A stretch of 64,000 nucleotides of DNA from Pseudorhizobium xiangyangii (GCF_020531965.1 NZ_JAJAWH010000002.1:62001-126000), one strand, 5' to 3'. Shown: positions 1 through 8,919, counted from the stretch's first letter. Notes: a model not told the origin generated them from the sequence alone. Numbers and translations are program-made.

Positions 1-209
1 TGCGTATTGCCCTGCAGCGACATGAGCGCCACCTGGTTGCAGTATTGGTCGCCATAGCCGGTCTCGGCCGGCTTTCCGTCCACCAAGACGGACCAGTTCA
101 GCACCTTCTGCGTCGGGCCATCCATCGGCCTCAGCCGAAGACGCTGCACCACATAAGAAACCGGCTGCTCATAACGATACTCTGTCGCGTGCGCGATCGT
201 CAGCTTCAT
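1..209 (-). CDS. Transglutaminase-like protein, N-terminal part (cut by window start)
   Basis: Only about 69 N-terminal residues are inside the window; the gene runs on past position 1. The protein begins MKLTIAHATEYRYEQPV and then has VVQRLRLRPMDGP, which is the beta-strand-rich N-terminal region found in bacterial transglutaminase-like (cysteine protease fold) proteins. The catalytic Cys-His-Asp domain would lie outside. It follows the alpha-E gene by 12 bases on the same strand and completes the conserved ATP-grasp / alpha-E / transglutaminase gene order. The family is thought to act on peptides or peptide-like products, but no reaction is established. Confidence 0.82.
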   Translation of the reverse strand, partial: MKLTIAHATEYRYEQPVSYVVQRLRLRPMDGPTQKVLNWSVLVDGKPAETGYGDQYCNQVALMSLQGNT

Positions 210-221
210 GTCCGCGATACC

Positions 222-1169
222 CTACTGATAGAACCGATATCCGTCGGAGATTTCGAGGCTGAGCTGATTGTTGCGATTGATGAAGTCGTCCAGGAATTCA
301 TGCAGTCCGTGGTCCATGATGTCGTTGATCGAGCCGCGGGTCAGCATTGCCTGGATTCCTTCGGCCGTGTCGATTGCTTTTGGACGAATCCCGTATTCAC
401 CCTCAAGATATTGGAGGTTGCGGACAATCTTTCCATAGCTGTAGGCAAGCGAACGGGGCATGCGGCCGTTGAGAATGAGGAAATCGGCGATATTGGCGGG
501 CACGTATTCCCCGCCGTCGTAGACCCAGCCGTAGGAGCGATGCGCGGAGACCGAGCGCAGGATCGATTCCCACTGCATGTTGTCGATAAGCGAGCCCACC
601 TGGCTGACGGCCGGCAGCAGGACGTAGTACTTCACGTCGAGGATGCGGCTCGTGTTGTCGGCGCGCTCGATGAAAGTGCCGATGCGCGAGAAGTTATAGA
701 TGTCGTTTCGCAGCATCGACCCGTGGAAGGCGCCACGGATCAGGCCGCAGCGGTGCTTGATGACATCGATCAGTTCGGGAAGATCGACGTCCCTGATCTT
801 CCGCTGCAGGCGCTGCTTGATGTCGATCCAGCATTCGTTCGTCGCCTCCCACGTTTCGCGGGTCAGCGCGGTCCGGACCATGCGCGCATTGTTGCGGCCG
901 GCGTCGATGCAGGACATCACGCTGGAGGGATTGTTGTGATCCCGCAGCAGAAAGTCGATCGCATCGGATGCCGTGACGTTCGGGTGAACCTTGAGGTAAG
1001 GCTCGCGCACATCCGCACTTTGAAGCACGCCGTCCCAGTCCTCGTCGCCGGTGTCGCTCCGCGTCAAAGATACGCGCAGACCCACATCGACGAGGCGGGC
1101 GATGTTTTCCGCCCGCTCGATATAGCGGAACATCCAGTAGAGGCCGTTGGCCGTACGTCCCAGAAGCAT
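222..1169 (-). CDS. Alpha-E domain-containing protein (DUF403 family)
   Basis: A 315-residue protein of the all-helical alpha-E family. The family start is clear in MLLGRTANGLYWMFRYIER, so I begin at the ATG at 1169 rather than further upstream, where the frame would run into the preceding gene. The start lies two bases after the stop of the ATP-grasp gene, which indicates translational coupling. The biochemical role is unknown; the family almost always accompanies a circularly permuted ATP-grasp enzyme and a transglutaminase-like protein, and comparative genomics has proposed a role in making or processing a peptide-like product. No signal peptide or membrane segment is visible. Confidence 0.9.
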   Translation of the reverse strand: MLLGRTANGLYWMFRYIERAENIARLVDVGLRVSLTRSDTGDEDWDGVLQSADVREPYLKVHPNVTASDAIDFLLRDHNNPSSVMSCIDAGRNNARMVRTALTRETWEATNECWIDIKQRLQRKIRDVDLPELIDVIKHRCGLIRGAFHGSMLRNDIYNFSRIGTFIERADNTSRILDVKYYVLLPAVSQVGSLIDNMQWESILRSVSAHRSYGWVYDGGEYVPANIADFLILNGRMPRSLAYSYGKIVRNLQYLEGEYGIRPKAIDTAEGIQAMLTRGSINDIMDHGLHEFLDDFINRNNQLSLEISDGYRFYQ

Positions 1170-1171
1170 GA

Positions 1172-2581
1172 TCAGTCCTCCAGAACCCAGGTGTCTTTGG
1201 TGCCGCCGCCCTGACTGGAATTCACCACCAGGGACCCCTTCTTCAGCGCCACGCGAGTAAGGCCGCCAGGGATGATCTTCACCTTGTCGGAGACCAGCAC
1301 GTAAGGCCTCAGGTCCACGTGCCGCGGTGCGATACCCTTGTTGACGAAGATCGGCGTGGTGGACAGCGAGAGCGTCGGCTGGGCGATGTAGTTCGACGGA
1401 TTTGCCCGCAGCTTGGCGGCGAAGGCTGCACATTCCTTCCTGGATGCCGTCGGGCCGACCAGCATGCCGTATCCGCCGGAGCCGTGCACTTCCTTGACCA
1501 CCAGTTCGTGCAGGTGCTCCAGGACGTAGGCCAGGCTGTCGGGCTCGGTGCAGCGCCAGGTCGGCACGTTTTCGAGGATCGGCTTGCGGCCCGTGTAGAA
1601 CTGCACGATCTCGGGCATGTAGGAGTAGATCGCCTTGTCGTCGGCAATGCCGGTGCCCGGTGCGTTGGCGATCGTGATGTTGCCGGCGCGGTAGACGTCC
1701 ATGATCCCCGGCACGCCAAGGGCCGAATCTGGTCGGAAGGTCAGGGGATCGAGGAAATCGTCATCGACGCGGCGGTAGAGTACGTCGATGACCTCGTAGC
1801 CACGCGTGGTGCGCATCTGCACGCGACCGTCGATGACCCGCAAGTCTGCCCCTTCCACCAGTTCGACGCCCATCGTGTCGGCGAGGAAGGCGTGTTCGTA
1901 ATAGGCGGAGTTGTAGATACCGGGCGTCAGCACAGCCACGCGCGGCTTTCCCCTGCAGCCGGGCGGCGCCAGTTGCGCCAGCGATTGCCGCAGCTGCCTC
2001 GGGTAGTCCTCCACCCGCTGCACCTTGTTGATCGCGAAGAGTTCGGGAAACATGTGCATCATGGTTTCCCGGTTCTCCAGCATATAGCTGACCCCCGAAG
2101 GTGTGCGGGCATTGTCCTCCAGCACGTAGAACTGGTCTTCGCCGGTCCTGACAATATCGGTGCCGACGATGTGGGTATAGACGCCGCCGGGCGGCTTGAA
2201 GCCGATCATCTCGGGCAGGAACGCCTCGTTCCGGTCGATCAGTTCGCGCGGGATGCGCCCCGCCTTGATGATTTCCTGCTTGTGATAGATGTCGTCGAGG
2301 AATGCGTTGATCGCGAGAACCCGCTGTTCGATGCCCTGGGCGAGCTTGCGCCACTCGCGGCCGGAGATGATGCGGGGAATGATGTCGAAGGGAATGAGCT
2401 TTTCCGAGCTATCCGCATGTCCGTAGACAGCGAAGGTGATGCCCGTCTTGCGGAATATGTTCTCGGCGTCGCGCGTCTTCTGGAGAAGGTGAGCGGGATC
2501 CTGGTTCCGGTACCACTCGTGATAGGTCTCGTAGGCGGGGCGCGGACGTCCGTCCGCAGTCATCATTTCATCGAACGCCAA
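1172..2581 (-). CDS. Circularly permuted ATP-grasp family protein
   Basis: A 469-residue member of the circularly permuted ATP-grasp family (older names DUF404/DUF407). Recognisable blocks are EDNARTPSGVSYMLENR (about residue 155), the PGIYNSAYYEHAFLAD segment (about 215) and KEVHGSGGYGMLVGP (about 365), which matches a Gly-rich ATP-binding loop. The start is taken as TTG at 2581 because a GAGGGGA ribosome binding site stands 8 bases before it and the family begins with an AFDEM-like motif; the ATG at 2566 is the alternative. ATP-grasp enzymes ligate a carboxylate to an amine or thiol; the substrate here is unknown. First gene of the three-gene operon. Confidence 0.9.
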   Translation of the reverse strand: MAFDEMMTADGRPRPAYETYHEWYRNQDPAHLLQKTRDAENIFRKTGITFAVYGHADSSEKLIPFDIIPRIISGREWRKLAQGIEQRVLAINAFLDDIYHKQEIIKAGRIPRELIDRNEAFLPEMIGFKPPGGVYTHIVGTDIVRTGEDQFYVLEDNARTPSGVSYMLENRETMMHMFPELFAINKVQRVEDYPRQLRQSLAQLAPPGCRGKPRVAVLTPGIYNSAYYEHAFLADTMGVELVEGADLRVIDGRVQMRTTRGYEVIDVLYRRVDDDFLDPLTFRPDSALGVPGIMDVYRAGNITIANAPGTGIADDKAIYSYMPEIVQFYTGRKPILENVPTWRCTEPDSLAYVLEHLHELVVKEVHGSGGYGMLVGPTASRKECAAFAAKLRANPSNYIAQPTLSLSTTPIFVNKGIAPRHVDLRPYVLVSDKVKIIPGGLTRVALKKGSLVVNSSQGGGTKDTWVLED

Positions 2582-2853
2582 TGCCCGTTTCCCCTCGGCT
2601 TGTAGTTTTCATCAGGGCGATGCAAGAAGCGTGCAAATTCGAGGCAACGGCATGGAAATTCGGCTTTCCACCAGCGCGGGTTACCGTCGTCTGCCAGTAA
2701 TTGAGGCAATCGCCACACTTTTGATCTCGCGACTTCTTCTTTTATGAGCTTCAGCCGTCCTGATGACTTCTGTCAGCATTTCTGCTTTGACCGCATTACG
2801 CTAGGGCTTTAAGCACCTGCAACCTCTATTCCCGTCTCGCCGGAAGTTCCGAC

Positions 2854-3726
2854 ATGCTCGATCGACTGGCTCCGGCCCTCTTTGTCCTTCTCTGGTCCAC
2901 CGGTTGGCTTGTCGCAAAGCTGGCGGTCGCGCATGCTGATCCCCTGACCTTCCTGGCGGCACGGCACGCGCTGGCCGCAATCGCCTTCGCCTGCCTCTGC
3001 GTCGTTGTCGGCACCCGATGGCCGAGATCGCGCCGCGTGATCGTGCATGGCGTAGTGTCCGGCATGTTCCTGCACGGTCTCTATCTTGCCGGCATCTGGT
3101 GGGCGATCGGGCAGGGCGTTCCGGCCGGTCTGTCCGGCATCATCGCCGGCTTGCAGCCTTTGCTGACAGCGGCAGTAGCTCCCCTGATGATCAGCGAGCG
3201 ACTGCGGCCGCGCCAGAAGGTCGGCATCATCATCGGCTTCGCGGGCATTCTGATCGCCATCTCGCCGCAGCTTTTCGACACGTTCGAGCACGGCCTCGTT
3301 GGCCTCGGGTTGCCGGTGATGGTCAATCTCGCCGCGATGCTCTCCGTTACATACGGCACGCTCTACCAGAAGCGCCACCTGCAGCAGGGCGACCTCCTGT
3401 CGATCGCGGTCCTGCAGTTCATCGGCGCCTTTATCCTGACCTTGCCGCTTGCCCTTGTCTTGGAAGACCTGCGCTTCGACTGGAGTGGTGAGGTAATCTT
3501 CGCCATGGCCTGGTCGGTCTTCGGTATCTCGATGGGTGCCGTCGGCCTGCTCCTCTATCTCATCCGCCGCGGGCAGGTGTCGCGGGCGGCGTCGCTCATC
3601 TACCTGATGCCGCCGGTCGTCGCGATCGAGGCATTCTTCCTGTTCGGCGAGCCGCTGACACTGCCGATGATCGTCGGAACGATCATCGTTGTTTGCGGCG
3701 TTTATCTGGTCAACCGGAAGGCCTGA
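2854..3726 (+). CDS. EamA/DMT-family membrane transporter
   Basis: A 290-residue integral membrane protein with about ten hydrophobic segments arranged as two EamA repeats (roughly residues 5-135 and 150-288). It opens with LFVLLWSTGWLVAKLAVAH and ends with a helix followed by VNRKA, typical of the drug/metabolite transporter superfamily. Substrates in this family range from amino acids and drugs to nucleobases, and cannot be assigned from sequence. The 272 bases upstream (2582-2853), divergent from the ATP-grasp operon, hold no gene I can see. A different DMT protein is encoded at 30758. Confidence 0.88.
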   Translation: MLDRLAPALFVLLWSTGWLVAKLAVAHADPLTFLAARHALAAIAFACLCVVVGTRWPRSRRVIVHGVVSGMFLHGLYLAGIWWAIGQGVPAGLSGIIAGLQPLLTAAVAPLMISERLRPRQKVGIIIGFAGILIAISPQLFDTFEHGLVGLGLPVMVNLAAMLSVTYGTLYQKRHLQQGDLLSIAVLQFIGAFILTLPLALVLEDLRFDWSGEVIFAMAWSVFGISMGAVGLLLYLIRRGQVSRAASLIYLMPPVVAIEAFFLFGEPLTLPMIVGTIIVVCGVYLVNRKA

Positions 3727-3814
3727 CGGCCTCTTTCGCCGGTTGTCGGGAAACGGGTGTCGGCGGGGTTTCGCCTTCGCTAGGCAAAGGGTCTCAACAG
3801 CAAAGGAGACCCTC

Positions 3815-4558
3815 ATGCTTGAGAACAAGGTTGCCATCATCACCGGCGCGTCCAGTGGGATAGGCCGCGCTGCGGCCCTGCTGTTTGCTGCCCAAGGTGC
3901 TGCGGTTGTCGTCAATGCCCGCGATGCGGGGCGCCTTCAGGCGGTGGTGGATGAGATCGAGGCGGCCGGCGGTCGCGCATCGGCGGTTATCGGCGACATC
4001 GTGGAGGATGCGACCCACGTGCGACTGGTCGAGACGGCGCAGGAAAAGTTCGACGGCCTCGACATTGCCTTCAACAACGCCGGGTCTGTCGGACCCTACA
4101 AGCCCCTTGCGGATGTAACGCCGCAGGAATGGCATGAGACGCTTTCCGTCAACCTCAGCAGTGCCTACCTCGGCGCAAGACGGCAAATCCCGGCGATGCT
4201 GCGGCACGGGGGTGGGGCCATCATCTTTACCTCCACCTTCGTCGGCACCAGCGCCGGAATGCCGAACATGGCGACCTACGGATCTGCCAAGGCGGGGCTC
4301 ATGGGCCTGGTGAAGGGTATAACGGCCGACTACGGTGCGTTGGGAATACGTGCCAATGCCTTGCTGCCTGGTGCGGTAGACACGCCGGCAGCGGGTGATC
4401 AGGCGCAGAAGGAATGGGCGGCGGGACTGCATGCCTTCAAGCGTATCGCCCAGCCGGAGGAAATTGCTCGCGCCGCACTGTTCCTGGCGGGGCCGATGGC
4501 GAGCTTCGTTGCGGGCACGGCGCTCTTTGCCGACGGCGGCAACGCTGCCGTCAAATAA
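3815..4558 (+). CDS. Short-chain dehydrogenase/reductase
   Basis: A 247-residue classical SDR. It shows the NAD(P)-binding TGASSGIG motif (about residue 12), NNAG (about 89), a serine-containing TSTFVG strand and the catalytic YGSAKAG (about 155). The sequence downstream of the glycine motif (VVVNARDAGRLQ) suggests NADP preference because of the basic residue at the end of beta-2, but this is inference. The start is fixed by AAAGGAGA shortly before the ATG at 3815; a longer frame into the DMT gene is not needed. The substrate is unknown. A strong inverted repeat follows directly. Confidence 0.9.
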   Translation: MLENKVAIITGASSGIGRAAALLFAAQGAAVVVNARDAGRLQAVVDEIEAAGGRASAVIGDIVEDATHVRLVETAQEKFDGLDIAFNNAGSVGPYKPLADVTPQEWHETLSVNLSSAYLGARRQIPAMLRHGGGAIIFTSTFVGTSAGMPNMATYGSAKAGLMGLVKGITADYGALGIRANALLPGAVDTPAAGDQAQKEWAAGLHAFKRIAQPEEIARAALFLAGPMASFVAGTALFADGGNAAVK

Positions 4559-4560
4559 AA

Positions 4561-4587
4561 AAAGAGGCCGCTGTTGGCGGCCTCTTT
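4561..4587. terminator. Bidirectional intrinsic terminator
   Basis: A perfect 11-base-pair stem (AAAGAGGCCGC / GCGGCCTCTTT) with a five-base loop lies between two convergent stop codons (SDR stop ends at 4558, helicase stop begins at 4595). On the minus strand the hairpin is followed by a run of seven T, a strong rho-independent signal for the helicase; on the plus strand the T run is shorter. Confidence 0.9.
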
Positions 4588-4594
4588 CAACTCG

Positions 4595-6268
4595 TTATGC
4601 CGGGCGGCGCTTGCGGCCCTGGCTGCCGGTCCGGTCGCTATTGCCGCGAGCCTCGCCTCCGCCGAACTTCACCGGGCCGCCAGTACCGCTGCCCTTGTTC
4701 GCCGGGCGGCCATGGCCGCTGCGGCTGCGCTGGTTACCGGCTTCGTGGGCGCCGTGCGCTGCCGGAGCATTGCCCTTGCGGTGCTCGCTGCGGGCCGGAC
4801 GGCCTTCGCCCTGCGGACCACCGAACTGCTTCTTCGTCGCACGGAAATCCGAGGTCGAGGAGAGGTCGTTGTCGGCTTCGGAACGCGGAGCGTCCTCGCC
4901 GCGGCGCTGTCCACGGAAGTCTTCGTTGCGGTCGCGCTGCGGACGTCCGCCATTGCCGCCATTCGGCCGGCCGCCACGTCCTTCCGAACCTTCATTCTGG
5001 AAGAAGGGCTTGCGTGCCGGGCGATCGCGGCGTTCCGGGCGGCCTTCGCCGCCACGGGCCTGGCCATTGCCATTGCCACCGCGATTTTGACCGCCGCGCT
5101 TGTTGCCGCCGCCACGTGCCGGGCGGCTCATGCCTTCCGGACGCTCGCCGGAAGCGGTGGTGATCTCGATGCCCATCAGGCGCTCGATGTCACGCAGGAG
5201 ACCGGTTTCGTCCGACGCGCAGAAGGCGATCGCAATGCCGTCGCGGCCGGCACGGGCCGTGCGGCCGATGCGGTGGACGTAGGCATCCGGGACTTCCGGC
5301 AGGTCGTAGTTGAAGACGTGGGTAACGCCGGGAATATCGATGCCGCGGGCGGCGACGTCAGTCGCCACGAGAACGCGGATCTCTCCATCGCGGAATGCCT
5401 TCAAGGCACGCTCGCGCTGGCCCTGGCTCTTGTTGCCGTGGATCGAGGCGACCTTGAAGCCGACATGCTCCAGGTGCTTGGAGAGCTTCTCGGCGCTGTG
5501 CTTGGTGCGCAGGAAGACCATGGCGCGGCCATCCGGGTTTTCTTCCAGCGACTTCTTGAGAAGATCGGTCTTGTCGTTCTTGCCGCTCACGAAGTGCACG
5601 TACTGCTCGACCTTGTCGGCAGCCTTGCCCGGAGGCGTGACGGAGACCTGGACCGGATCCTTCAGGAAGTCGGAGGCGAGCTCGGAGATCGTCTTCGGCA
5701 TGGTGGCCGAGAACAGCAGGGTCTGCCGCTTGTTCGGAACCATCTTCGAGATCTTGCGCAGGTCGTGGATGAAGCCGAGGTCGAGCATCTGGTCGGCTTC
5801 GTCGAGCACCAGGTAACGGACTGCGGTCAGGCCGATTGCGCGGCGGGCGATGAGGTCAAGCAGGCGGCCCGGGGTCGCGACGAGAATGTCGGTGCCCTTT
5901 TCGAGCTGAAGCTGCTGCTTGTTGATGGAAGCACCGCCGACGACGGCGTTGATCTTCATCGGCGTGTTGCGGACGTAGCTCTTGAGGCTTGCCGCGATCT
6001 GATTGACCAGTTCGCGGGTCGGCGCAAGTATGAGCGTGCGGGCCGTGCGGTTGTCAGGACGCTTGGGGTCCTTCGCGAGCATTTCGATAAGGGGAAGACC
6101 GAATGCTGCGGTCTTGCCGGTGCCGGTCTGGGCAAGGCCGATCATGTCGCGGCCTTCGAGCAGGTGTGGGATTGCCTGTGCCTGGATCGGCGTCGGCGTC
6201 TCGTAACCGAGCGCAAAGAGAGTGGCTACGAGCTGCTTGGAAAGGCCAAGCTCATGGAAATTCGTCAA
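4595..6268 (-). CDS. DEAD-box ATP-dependent RNA helicase
   Basis: A 557-residue DEAD-box helicase. Motifs in order: the Q motif (GYETPTPIQ), motif I AQTGTGKT, Ia PTRELVNQI, Ib TPGRLLD, motif II DEAD (VLDEADQML), motif III SAT, then domain 2 with motif V ATDVAARGIDIP and motif VI HRIGRTARAG. The last 180 residues are a low-complexity tail rich in Gly, Arg and Asn (RGG-like), typical of RhlE-type helicases and likely an RNA-binding region. I place the start at TTG (6268), giving the usual LTNFHELGL start with AAAAGG upstream; an ATG at 6316 in the same frame is possible. Role: RNA unwinding in ribosome assembly or mRNA decay. Confidence 0.92.
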   Translation of the reverse strand: MTNFHELGLSKQLVATLFALGYETPTPIQAQAIPHLLEGRDMIGLAQTGTGKTAAFGLPLIEMLAKDPKRPDNRTARTLILAPTRELVNQIAASLKSYVRNTPMKINAVVGGASINKQQLQLEKGTDILVATPGRLLDLIARRAIGLTAVRYLVLDEADQMLDLGFIHDLRKISKMVPNKRQTLLFSATMPKTISELASDFLKDPVQVSVTPPGKAADKVEQYVHFVSGKNDKTDLLKKSLEENPDGRAMVFLRTKHSAEKLSKHLEHVGFKVASIHGNKSQGQRERALKAFRDGEIRVLVATDVAARGIDIPGVTHVFNYDLPEVPDAYVHRIGRTARAGRDGIAIAFCASDETGLLRDIERLMGIEITTASGERPEGMSRPARGGGNKRGGQNRGGNGNGQARGGEGRPERRDRPARKPFFQNEGSEGRGGRPNGGNGGRPQRDRNEDFRGQRRGEDAPRSEADNDLSSTSDFRATKKQFGGPQGEGRPARSEHRKGNAPAAHGAHEAGNQRSRSGHGRPANKGSGTGGPVKFGGGEARGNSDRTGSQGRKRRPA

Positions 6269-6538
6269 GTCGAATACCTTTTCGGGGCGCCAAAAAAAGA
6301 TCGCCCGATACGGCACGATGCCGTCCGGTTTTCTCTGGCGTCAAGAACCCCGCGTGAAGTGGGAACTTGTAAGTTGGAAATTGCCTTCCAGCGCGTAAAC
6401 CCTCAAGGTCGAGGGCGATCTATCTATGCGCCTTGTACCTTCTTCGCGATCTCTATTGTCGCTGGGCCAACTCACGCGGCGGCCGGAAGATGAAAGCTGT
6501 GCCTCATTTGGTGGATAGGCGGTCCAAAGTCAAGTAAT

Positions 6539-6558
6539 GATTTCGCACGTGCGAAATC
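6539..6558. other. Perfect 20-base palindrome
   Basis: GATTTCGCAC followed immediately by its reverse complement GTGCGAAATC. It touches the last base of the histidine kinase stop codon. It could form a hairpin at the end of the kinase transcript (no T run follows on either strand) or be a two-fold symmetric protein-binding site. Confidence 0.55.
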
Positions 6559-7898
6559 TAGAACCGGATGCAGACCTGCAAACCGGTGCCCTGGCGGTTC
6601 TCGATTGCGAGCGCCAAGCCGTAGACGCTGCAGATTTCCTGGGCGATGGAAAGGCCCAGTCCGGTGCCGGGCACCTTGGTGTCCAGCCTCACGCCGCGCT
6701 CGGTGATGCTGCGGATCTTTTCCGGATCGACCCCAGGACCATCGTCGGTGACGACAAGCCGGCGGTCCTGCCAACTGATCGCGACCTCGCTTTTCGCCCA
6801 CTTGACGGCGTTCTCGACGATGTTGCCGAGCAGTTCGCGCAGGTCATGGGGGTCGAGCGGTACGTCCTGCGGCTCGGCGGCATCGACGCGCCACTCCAGC
6901 ATCTCGCCCTCCGGTGTGCGCTTCAATGTTCTGACGATCTGCCCGATGATCGTTTCCATGTTGGCGTCGGATTGCCTCATCTCGGCATTGGCGGCGATAC
7001 GGCTGCGGGCAAGCTCGGCATCCACATGACCGCGCATAAGCTGCACCAGCCGCTCGATCTCGCCCGCCATTTCCGTTTCTCCCTTTGCAAGAAGCGTCAG
7101 TGCGTCGTTGGAAAGGACGGTGAGTGGTGTTTTCAGCCCATGAGCGAGGTCGCCAGCGCGGGCGCGGGCCTTGGCGAGCGATTGGGCCTGTTCGTCGAGG
7201 AGCCGGTTGACCGCCGTCTCGACGGGTGCAAATTCAGCCGGCAACACGCCCTGCAACCGTCCGGCACGGCGCTCGCGGATCCTGTCGAGACCGCTGGTAA
7301 GCTCGGTGAGTGGCCTCAGGCCGAAGAAGACCTGGAATGCGGAGGCGGCGATCAGGAAGGTCGCCAGCCCGGCGAGATAGGGCAGGATGTCCACGGCGAA
7401 GGTGCGGCTGGCATCCGCGAGCGGCTTGCTGTCGGCGGCGACGACGATGGTCAGCGTCTTGAGCCCGGCTGGCGTTGGAACCATGATCTGCCGCTGCTGG
7501 GCCGTCAGCGTGGTGCCGTCAGGCCCTGCAAGGTCGTAGCGGTGAACCGCGCCATCGGCGGGCAGGCCCTCCGGGGAAGGAAGCGTGAAGTCCCAGAGTG
7601 ATTGCGAGCGAAAGCGCGCGGGAGAACCCTCATCGCCGATCTGCCAGTAGAGGCCGCCATAGGCTTCGGTGAAGCGCTTGTCGAAGAAGCCTGGCGGCCG
7701 CTCGAGGCTGCCGTCGGGAGCAAATCGAAGCGATGCAGCTATGTTGTTGATGTGGCCGGTCAACTCGGTGTCCAGCCGCCGCTCCAGATTTGTGGAGAAT
7801 ACCGAGATCATGAACAGTGCAGCAAGCGTCAGCGCGGACGGTACGGCAATGAGCGACACGATGAGGAAGCGCGAGCGGATGGAAAGTGGACGCTTCAT
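6558..7898 (-). CDS. Sensor histidine kinase of an OmpR-type two-component system
   Basis: A 446-residue membrane sensor. Two hydrophobic segments (about residues 10-33 and 170-192) flank a periplasmic sensor region; a HAMP-like linker follows. The phospho-acceptor is His253 in GDLAHGLKTPLTVLSN, and the ATPase domain has the N box NIVENAVKWA, G1 DDGPGV and G2 GTGLGLSI. The H box with HGLKTP rather than HELRTP is typical of PhoQ/FeuQ-like kinases. It overlaps the response regulator gene by four bases (ATGA). Together with the PepSY protein in the same operon it probably senses an envelope signal; the signal itself is unknown. Confidence 0.92.
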   Translation of the reverse strand: MKRPLSIRSRFLIVSLIAVPSALTLAALFMISVFSTNLERRLDTELTGHINNIAASLRFAPDGSLERPPGFFDKRFTEAYGGLYWQIGDEGSPARFRSQSLWDFTLPSPEGLPADGAVHRYDLAGPDGTTLTAQQRQIMVPTPAGLKTLTIVVAADSKPLADASRTFAVDILPYLAGLATFLIAASAFQVFFGLRPLTELTSGLDRIRERRAGRLQGVLPAEFAPVETAVNRLLDEQAQSLAKARARAGDLAHGLKTPLTVLSNDALTLLAKGETEMAGEIERLVQLMRGHVDAELARSRIAANAEMRQSDANMETIIGQIVRTLKRTPEGEMLEWRVDAAEPQDVPLDPHDLRELLGNIVENAVKWAKSEVAISWQDRRLVVTDDGPGVDPEKIRSITERGVRLDTKVPGTGLGLSIAQEICSVYGLALAIENRQGTGLQVCIRF

Positions 7899-8554
7899 GT
7901 AATGCCGATCCGGTAACCGTAGCCGCGCCGTGTGGTGATCACATCCCTGCCGAACTTCTTGCGCAGACGCCCGACCAGCACTTCGACGGAGTTGCTCTCG
8001 CGCTCGAAATCCTGCGCGTAAAGCTGCTCGGTCAGTTCCATCTGCGAGACATGCCGGTCGGCGCTCGCCATCAGGACATGAAGGCAGCGATATTCAAGCG
8101 GCGTCAGGTCGACCGGCGACCCGTCCACCGTGGCGGTCCGGCTGCGGGGGTCGAGTTTCAGCCGCCCGGCATTCAGCACCGGCCCGGCATTGCCCTGGGA
8201 ACGGCGGATGATTGCCCGGAGACGCGCCAGAAGTTCCGGCATCTGAAAGGGCTTTGCGAGATAATCGTCGGCACCGGCATCGATGCCCTCGACCCGCTCT
8301 TCCCAGTTTCCTCGGGCCGTCAGTATCAGCACCGGAAGCACCCGCTCGGCGGCGCGCCAGCGCTTAAGCACGGTCAGGCCGTCCAGCTTCGGAAGACCGA
8401 GATCGAGGATGACAGCGGCGAATTCCTCGCTGTCGCCGCGGAACCAGCCGCTCTCGCCGTCGCGCTCGTGTTCGACGAGGTAGCCGGCGCGCTCGAGGTG
8501 ATGCGTGACGTCGCGGGCGATCAGGGGGTCGTCTTCAACAAGCAGGATACGCAT
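7895..8554 (-). CDS. OmpR/PhoP-family response regulator
   Basis: A 219-residue regulator with an N-terminal receiver domain (acidic pair in VEDDP, phospho-acceptor Asp51 in VILDLGLP, Lys in YLAKPF) and a C-terminal winged-helix DNA-binding domain ending in TTRRGYGYRI. The ATG at 8554 is chosen because MRILLVEDD is the usual start; a TTG three codons upstream is possible. It is the partner of the downstream kinase, with a four-base gene overlap. The family resemblance is to PhoP and FeuP regulators; paralogy makes a specific symbol unsafe. Confidence 0.93.
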   Translation of the reverse strand: MRILLVEDDPLIARDVTHHLERAGYLVEHERDGESGWFRGDSEEFAAVILDLGLPKLDGLTVLKRWRAAERVLPVLILTARGNWEERVEGIDAGADDYLAKPFQMPELLARLRAIIRRSQGNAGPVLNAGRLKLDPRSRTATVDGSPVDLTPLEYRCLHVLMASADRHVSQMELTEQLYAQDFERESNSVEVLVGRLRKKFGRDVITTRRGYGYRIGIT

Positions 8555-8559
8555 GGAAA

Positions 8560-8877
8560 TCAATCGTCATCATCTATGTCGAGAACCTTGCCGTCCTTGG
8601 CATCCATCTCGATTTCCAGCAACCTGCCGTTGGTCTGCAGAACCTTGAACTCGTAGATGAAGCGACCGTCGTCCTCGTCTATTTCGACACTGATGATGTC
8701 GCCGGGAAATGCCTTGCGGACGTGATCCTGAAGAGTGGATAGCGGCATGGCCTCTGCGCGCCTGACAGCATCGCGCAGGCGGTCCAGGTCATCGTCGCCG
8801 GCGCGAGCTACCCACGTGGGCAACGCGAAGGCGCAAATCAGCATCAGGGGAAGGAGGCCTCTCATCATCAAGACCAT
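8560..8877 (-). CDS. Exported PepSY-domain protein
   Basis: A 105-residue protein with a hydrophobic signal sequence ending near WVARA, then a PepSY-like domain (LQDHVRKAFPGDIISVEIDE... YEFKVL... LEIEMDAKDGKVLDI) and an acidic C-terminus. PepSY domains are small alpha/beta modules found in protease inhibitors and periplasmic sensor partners. Start chosen at ATG 8877 with AAGGG 8 bases before. It is the first gene of an operon with the response regulator and kinase, only five bases from the regulator. This suggests a role in tuning the kinase from the periplasm, as small periplasmic proteins do in other rhizobial systems. Confidence 0.82.
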   Translation of the reverse strand: MVLMMRGLLPLMLICAFALPTWVARAGDDDLDRLRDAVRRAEAMPLSTLQDHVRKAFPGDIISVEIDEDDGRFIYEFKVLQTNGRLLEIEMDAKDGKVLDIDDDD

Positions 8878-8902
8878 GTAACACACCCTTGCTGAAATTT
8901 AG

Positions 8903-8919
8903 CTGACACGGAGCGTCAG
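8903..8919. promoter_or_regulatory. Candidate response-regulator binding site
   Basis: The 121 bases between two divergent PepSY genes contain CTGAC and GTCAG as a short inverted repeat. On the minus strand CTGAGCG and CTGACGC recur 11 bases apart, the spacing favoured by OmpR-family regulators. Suggests autoregulation of the operon and control of the divergent gene. Weak sequence evidence. Confidence 0.35.

Noticed and set aside
4574-6493. Long plus-strand open frame opposite the DEAD-box helicase
   Set aside because: Antisense shadow in high-GC DNA; the minus-strand protein has all helicase motifs, the plus-strand one has none.
7895-8554. Naming the response regulator and kinase FeuP/FeuQ
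   Set aside because: The match is family level only; Rhizobiales have several PhoP-type paralogs and the FeuN-type partner cannot be identified by eye.
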